A stretch of 64,000 nt of DNA from Oscillospiraceae bacterium (GTDB taxonomy: Bacteria > Bacillota > Clostridia > Oscillospirales > Oscillospiraceae): NCBI GenBank assembly GCA_017501355.1, contig JAFVXA010000020.1:1-64000 (forward strand), in the 5' to 3' direction. The number at the start of each line of letters is the position of its first letter. The stretch's first letter is position 1. The notes under the pieces were generated by a model, which did no database searches, was not told the DNA's origin, and saw only the letters and a list, made by a program, of their open reading frames with translations. Shown here piece by piece: positions 60,934 through 64,000 of this stretch. The position numbers and the translations under genes were made by a program.

Positions 60934-62799
60934 TTATTCCTTGCTGATAGCGCCGAACTTGCAGCCGGCGATACAGGTGCCGCACTTGATGCACTTGTCG
61001 GGATCGATGACGAAGGGGATCTCTCTGACCTTGCCGGTGATGGCACCGGTGGGGCACATACGTGCGCAGAGACTGCACTTCATGCACTTATTGGGATCGA
61101 TCTTATACTGCATCAGGTTCTTACAGACCTTAGCGGGGCACTTCTTATCCACAATGTGCGCGAGATACTCGTCACGGAAATGCTTGACGGTGGAAATGAC
61201 GGGATTGGCGGAGGTCTGACCGAGGGCGCAGAGAGAGTTGTTCTTCACGGTCTCTGCCAGTTCTTCCAGATCGTCCAGATCCTGCAGCGTACCCTTGCCG
61301 TCACAGATGCGGTCAAGGATCTCCAGCATACGCTTGGTGCCGATGCGGCAGGCAGTGCACTTGCCGCAGCTTTCATCGCAGATGAAGTCAAGATAGAATC
61401 TCGCCACATTCACCATGCAGTTATCTTCGTCCATGACGATAGCACCGCCGGAACCCATCATGGAGCCCTTGGCAACGAGATTGTCAAAGTCGATGGATTC
61501 ATCCAGATATTCCTTCGTCAGATTACCGCCGGAGGGACCGCCGGTCTGGATCGCCTTAAATTCCTTGCCGCCGGTCACACCGCCGCCGATGTCATACACC
61601 AGCTCGCGCAGGGTCGTACCCATAGGCACTTCCACCAGACCCACGTTGTTGACCTTGCCGCCGAGGGCAAAGACCTTGGTGCCGCGGGACTTCTCGGTAC
61701 CGTACTTGGAAAACTCCTCCACACCCTCACGGAAGATGAAGGGCACGCAGGCAAGGGTCTCCACGTTGTTGACGACGGAGGGCTGCTGCCAGAGACCCTT
61801 GGAGGCAGGGAAAGGAGGACGGGGACGGGGCATACCGCGCTTACCTTCAATGGAGTTCAGCAGAGCAGTCTCCTCGCCGCAGACGAATGCGCCCGCACCG
61901 AGACGAAGATGGGCGCGGAAGCTGAAATCCGTACCGAGAATGTTGTCACCCAGCAAGCCCAGCTCTTCCATCTGGCGGATGGCAAGCTTCAGGCGGTTCA
62001 CCGCAATGGGATACTCTGCACGGATGTAAAAATAGCCGTTCTTTGCACCGATGGCGTAAGCGGCGATCATCATACCCTCAATGACGGCAAAGGGATTGCC
62101 CTCAAGAATGGAGCGATCCATGAATGCACCGGGGTCACCCTCGTCGCCGTTGCAGACGATGTACTTCTCATCGCTGTCGCTGGCATAGGCAAAGCCCCAC
62201 TTCTTGCCCGTGGGGAAGCCCGCGCCGCCGCGACCGCGGAGACCTGCAGCCAGCACCTCGTCAATGACCGCCTTGCGATCCATGGAGAGGGCACGCATCA
62301 GACCCTTGAACGCACCGTAGCCCATGGCTTCGTTGATATCCTCGGGATTGATGGCACCGCAGCCATGCAGGGCGATGCGCTTCTGCTTTTTATAAAATGT
62401 AATATCATCCTGACGGGAGATCTTTTCATGGGTCTGGGGATCTTCATAGAGCAGGCGCTCCACCACCTGACCGCCGATGAGGTCCCGCTCCACGATCTCG
62501 TCCACGTCCTCGATCTTCACAAGGCGATACAGCGTATCCTCGGGATAGATCTTGACGAAGGGACCCTGAGAGCAGAATCCAAAGCAGCCAACCTGGTTGA
62601 CCGTGACTTCATCGCTGAGACCGCGCGCCTTCACAAGACGCTCCAGCTTTTCACGGATGTGCTTGGAGTCAGAGGAAAGGCAGCCGGTACCGCCGCAGAG
62701 CACCACTGCGCGCTTACCGCCCGCACCGCTGAACTTCTTATCCATGGCAGCCGTACAGCTGCAAATCTTTTTTTCGAGCTGTTCGGGATTCTTGATCAT
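60934..62799 (-). CDS. hndC: NuoF-like flavoprotein subunit of NADH-dependent hydrogenase
   Basis: A 621-residue subunit. An N-terminal thioredoxin-like [2Fe-2S] domain (about 20-120) has VLCGGTGCLSSDS and VGCFGFCSQGPF. The NuoF core binds FMN and NADH: GLRGRGGAGFPTGKKWGF, VCNGDEGDPGAFMDR and GAGAFVCGEETALLNSIEG. A [4Fe-4S] NuoF cluster (CGKCTACRIGTKRM) and a C-terminal two-cluster ferredoxin domain (CMKCSLCARMCP and CIKCGTCIAGC) follow. It takes electrons from NADH. The ATG at 62799 follows GGAGG and lies 1 bp after the hndA stop. Confidence 0.95.
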   Translation of the reverse strand: MIKNPEQLEKKICSCTAAMDKKFSGAGGKRAVVLCGGTGCLSSDSKHIREKLERLVKARGLSDEVTVNQVGCFGFCSQGPFVKIYPEDTLYRLVKIEDVDEIVERDLIGGQVVERLLYEDPQTHEKISRQDDITFYKKQKRIALHGCGAINPEDINEAMGYGAFKGLMRALSMDRKAVIDEVLAAGLRGRGGAGFPTGKKWGFAYASDSDEKYIVCNGDEGDPGAFMDRSILEGNPFAVIEGMMIAAYAIGAKNGYFYIRAEYPIAVNRLKLAIRQMEELGLLGDNILGTDFSFRAHLRLGAGAFVCGEETALLNSIEGKRGMPRPRPPFPASKGLWQQPSVVNNVETLACVPFIFREGVEEFSKYGTEKSRGTKVFALGGKVNNVGLVEVPMGTTLRELVYDIGGGVTGGKEFKAIQTGGPSGGNLTKEYLDESIDFDNLVAKGSMMGSGGAIVMDEDNCMVNVARFYLDFICDESCGKCTACRIGTKRMLEILDRICDGKGTLQDLDDLEELAETVKNNSLCALGQTSANPVISTVKHFRDEYLAHIVDKKCPAKVCKNLMQYKIDPNKCMKCSLCARMCPTGAITGKVREIPFVIDPDKCIKCGTCIAGCKFGAISKE

Positions 62800-62800
62800 A

Positions 62801-63286
62801 TTACACAGCCTCCTTTTCCCGGTACTCCTCCACAACGGAGACTACCTTATCCACGGTCATCTTGGGATAAACCTTTCCGTTGATGGTCACCGCGGGAGCG
62901 ATGCCGCAGGCACCGATGCAGCGCAGCGCATCCAGCGTGAACATACCGTCGTCGGTGGTACCGCCGGGCTTGATGTGCAGCACTTCGCTGAACTTGTCAA
63001 TGATCTGCTGAGAGCCCTTGACATAGCAAGCCGTGCCGAGGCAGCAGCCGATGACATACTTGCCCTTGGGTTCCAGCGAGAAGAACGAATAGAAGGTCAC
63101 AACACCGTAAATCTCGGCAACAGAAATGCCGGTCTTTTCGGAAATCAGCTCCTGCACCTCCAGCGGAATATAGCCGTATTCCTCCTGCACGGCGCTGAGG
63201 ATCATCATCAGTGGGGTCTTTTCCTGCGCATAGCGGTCACAGATCTCCGTGATCTGCGCCACAGCCGCATCGTTCAAACGAGCCAT
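62801..63286 (-). CDS. hndA: NuoE-like [2Fe-2S] subunit of NADH-dependent hydrogenase
   Basis: A 161-residue thioredoxin-fold [2Fe-2S] protein. The cluster cysteines lie in GCCLGTACYVKGS and RCIGACGIAPAV, as in NuoE/HndA, with the GISVAEIYGVVTFYSFF stretch before them. It passes electrons between the NuoF-like flavin subunit and the hydrogenase. The start ATG at 63286 follows AAAGGAGG; a longer frame from 63322 is not supported. It is the first gene of the hydrogenase operon. Confidence 0.94.
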   Translation of the reverse strand: MARLNDAAVAQITEICDRYAQEKTPLMMILSAVQEEYGYIPLEVQELISEKTGISVAEIYGVVTFYSFFSLEPKGKYVIGCCLGTACYVKGSQQIIDKFSEVLHIKPGGTTDDGMFTLDALRCIGACGIAPAVTINGKVYPKMTVDKVVSVVEEYREKEAV

Positions 63287-63375
63287 AGCTTTTCCTCCTT
63301 TTCCATAAGCACTGCTTGGCATACAGTCTATAACTAATACTTATATTGCCGCATAAGATTTGCTTATTAAGTTAG

Positions 63376-63403
63376 ATTATAGCAGAGCAGGGAAAAATTG
63401 CAA
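63376..63403 (-). promoter_or_regulatory. Promoter of the hnd hydrogenase operon
   Basis: On the minus strand TTGCAA (63398-63403) and TATAAT (63376-63381) have a 16 bp spacer. The leader just after it contains TAAG-N5-CTTA (about 63353-63365), a weak dyad that could be an operator. Confidence 0.55.
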
Positions 63404-63566
63404 GTCAATCCCTTCTAATTAAAATGTTCACATATTAATTAATCCCTTCACAAAGCCTCCCCCGCAGACCATGCACAAATCACACAAACACCCCTGCTCT
63501 GCCCCACGCTCCCTTGTCACAAACATCAAAAAACGCTGCCAGACAGAAATTTTTTCAAAAAACCTC

Positions 63567-63594
63567 TTGCATTTCCCGGGAAACGTGGTATGAT
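63567..63594 (+). promoter_or_regulatory. Promoter of the ABC transporter gene
   Basis: TTGCAT (63567-63572) and TATGAT (63589-63594) have a 16 bp spacer. Confidence 0.6.
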
Positions 63595-63609
63595 GCGATC
63601 ATATTAATT

Positions 63610-63625
63610 CGCTAACACATTAGCG
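63610..63625. promoter_or_regulatory. Candidate operator upstream of the ABC transporter gene
   Basis: CGCTAA-CACA-TTAGCG is a perfect 6-bp dyad just after the predicted transcription start, placed to block early elongation. The regulator is unknown. The rest of the 63404-63566 gap shows no gene. Confidence 0.4.
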
Positions 63626-63658
63626 CTTTACTTACTAAAAGTTTCGGAGGATATGAAG

Positions 63659-64000
63659 ATGAAAAAGATGTTTGCTATGCTTCTCGCTCTGGTGATGAGT
63701 CTGAGTCTGCTGACCGCCTGCGGCGGCAGCGCATCCGATTCCGATGTGGAATATGTGAAGGATAAGGGCACGCTCGTGGTCGGCATCACCGATTTCGCTC
63801 CCATGGATTACAAGAACGACAACGGTGAATGGATCGGCTTCGACGCTGACATGGCAAAGGCATTTGCCGAGAGCCTCGGCGTGAAGGTGGAATTCATTGA
63901 GATCACCTGGTCTCAGAAGGCAGTGGAGCTGGAAACCAAGGCAATCGACGTGGTTTGGAACGGCATGACCATCACCGATGAGGTCAAGGGTCTGATGGGT
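63659..64000 (+). CDS. Amino-acid ABC transporter substrate-binding lipoprotein (partial, runs off the window)
   Basis: The first 114 residues of a family 3 extracellular solute-binding protein. A lipoprotein signal peptide has lipobox LLTAC-GG. The mature part begins VKDKGTLVVGITDFAPMDYK, then NGEWIGFDADMAKAFAESLG and IDVVWNGMTITDE, the classic pattern of polar amino-acid binding proteins such as those for glutamine or cystine. The ATG at 63659 lies 8 nt after CGGAGG; an ATG at 63653 is too close to that site. The permease and ATPase genes are presumably to the right. The ligand is not predictable from this part. Confidence 0.88.
   Translation, partial: MKKMFAMLLALVMSLSLLTACGGSASDSDVEYVKDKGTLVVGITDFAPMDYKNDNGEWIGFDADMAKAFAESLGVKVEFIEITWSQKAVELETKAIDVVWNGMTITDEVKGLMG

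Noticed and set aside
57565..62883. A 1772-codon open frame on the plus strand opposite the hydrogenase and HsfB genes
   Set aside because: It is antisense to three well-supported proteins, has low-complexity His/Leu/Gly-rich content, and no ribosome site. The GC-biased codons of the real genes create such frames.

Overview
The window reads as chromosomal DNA of an anaerobic, probably endospore-forming member of the Clostridia, most likely the Oscillospiraceae/Ruminococcaceae. GC is moderately high (high fifties by eye) with strong AGGAGG ribosome sites. The lifestyle genes are an NADH-linked trimeric [FeFe] hydrogenase with a sensory hydrogenase homologue, a glycyl-radical enzyme with its radical-SAM activase, a SpoIVFA/SpoIVFB-like pair, a SpoIIE-type phosphatase, and a tryptophan T-box. 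I cannot name genus or species from the sequence alone.

Layout. 1-235: leader and tandem promoters of an rRNA operon that runs leftward out of the window. 535-3345: an O-acyltransferase pair (MBOAT + DHHW), followed by decayed sequence that includes a truncated serpin lipoprotein. 3778-9225: zinc ribbon, YjjG-type phosphatase, a BlaR1/M56 protein with a BlaI-type operator but no blaI beside it, and a PadR + DUF2812 pair. 9265-12635: prolyl-tRNA deacylase, an acidic zinc-ribbon protein, efp, yqeG, an unknown protein, rpsU. 12869-24795: one long leftward cluster smc-ftsY-rph-rdgB-yhbY-nadD/yqeK-LCP-rsfS-leuS. 24994-34629: tepA, aminopeptidase, a Sua5-CoaE fusion, prfA, flavodoxin, YdcF, ABC-F, murF. 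34790-41901: rplS, then the spoIVFA-spoIVFB-MBOAT-DHHW-TIGR03960-TIGR03936 cluster. 41996-43697: nucleotidyltransferase and an SdpR/SdpI pair. 43862-51573: proC, hypD and its activase (trans-4-hydroxyproline to proline), with a divergent LysR translationally coupled to a GH3 glycosidase. 51653-54047: trmB, then a Trp T-box and stand-alone trpB. 54214-56144: PatB/MalY-type lyase and TetR. 56178-63286: PP2C/SpoIIE phosphatase, sensory hydrogenase HsfB, and the HndD-HndC-HndA hydrogenase. 63659-64000: start of an amino-acid ABC transporter binding protein.

How the parts fit. Most of the window is housekeeping: translation, ribosome maturation, chromosome segregation, wall synthesis. The accessory content is redox and amino-acid metabolism. 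Hydroxyproline is probably used as an electron sink through HypD and ProC. The NADH-linked hydrogenase disposes of reductant as H2, with a probable H2/redox sensor and a phosphatase beside it. Tryptophan shortage controls trpB through a T-box. Two separate MBOAT/DHHW modules suggest O-acylation of cell-surface polymers.

I found no CRISPR array, prophage, transposase, tRNA gene or recognisable defence system. The most unusual items are the T-box leader with a second terminator, the Sua5-CoaE fusion, the hydroxyproline cluster, the hydrogenase/sensor/phosphatase cluster, and the orphan BlaR1 under a BlaI-type operator.
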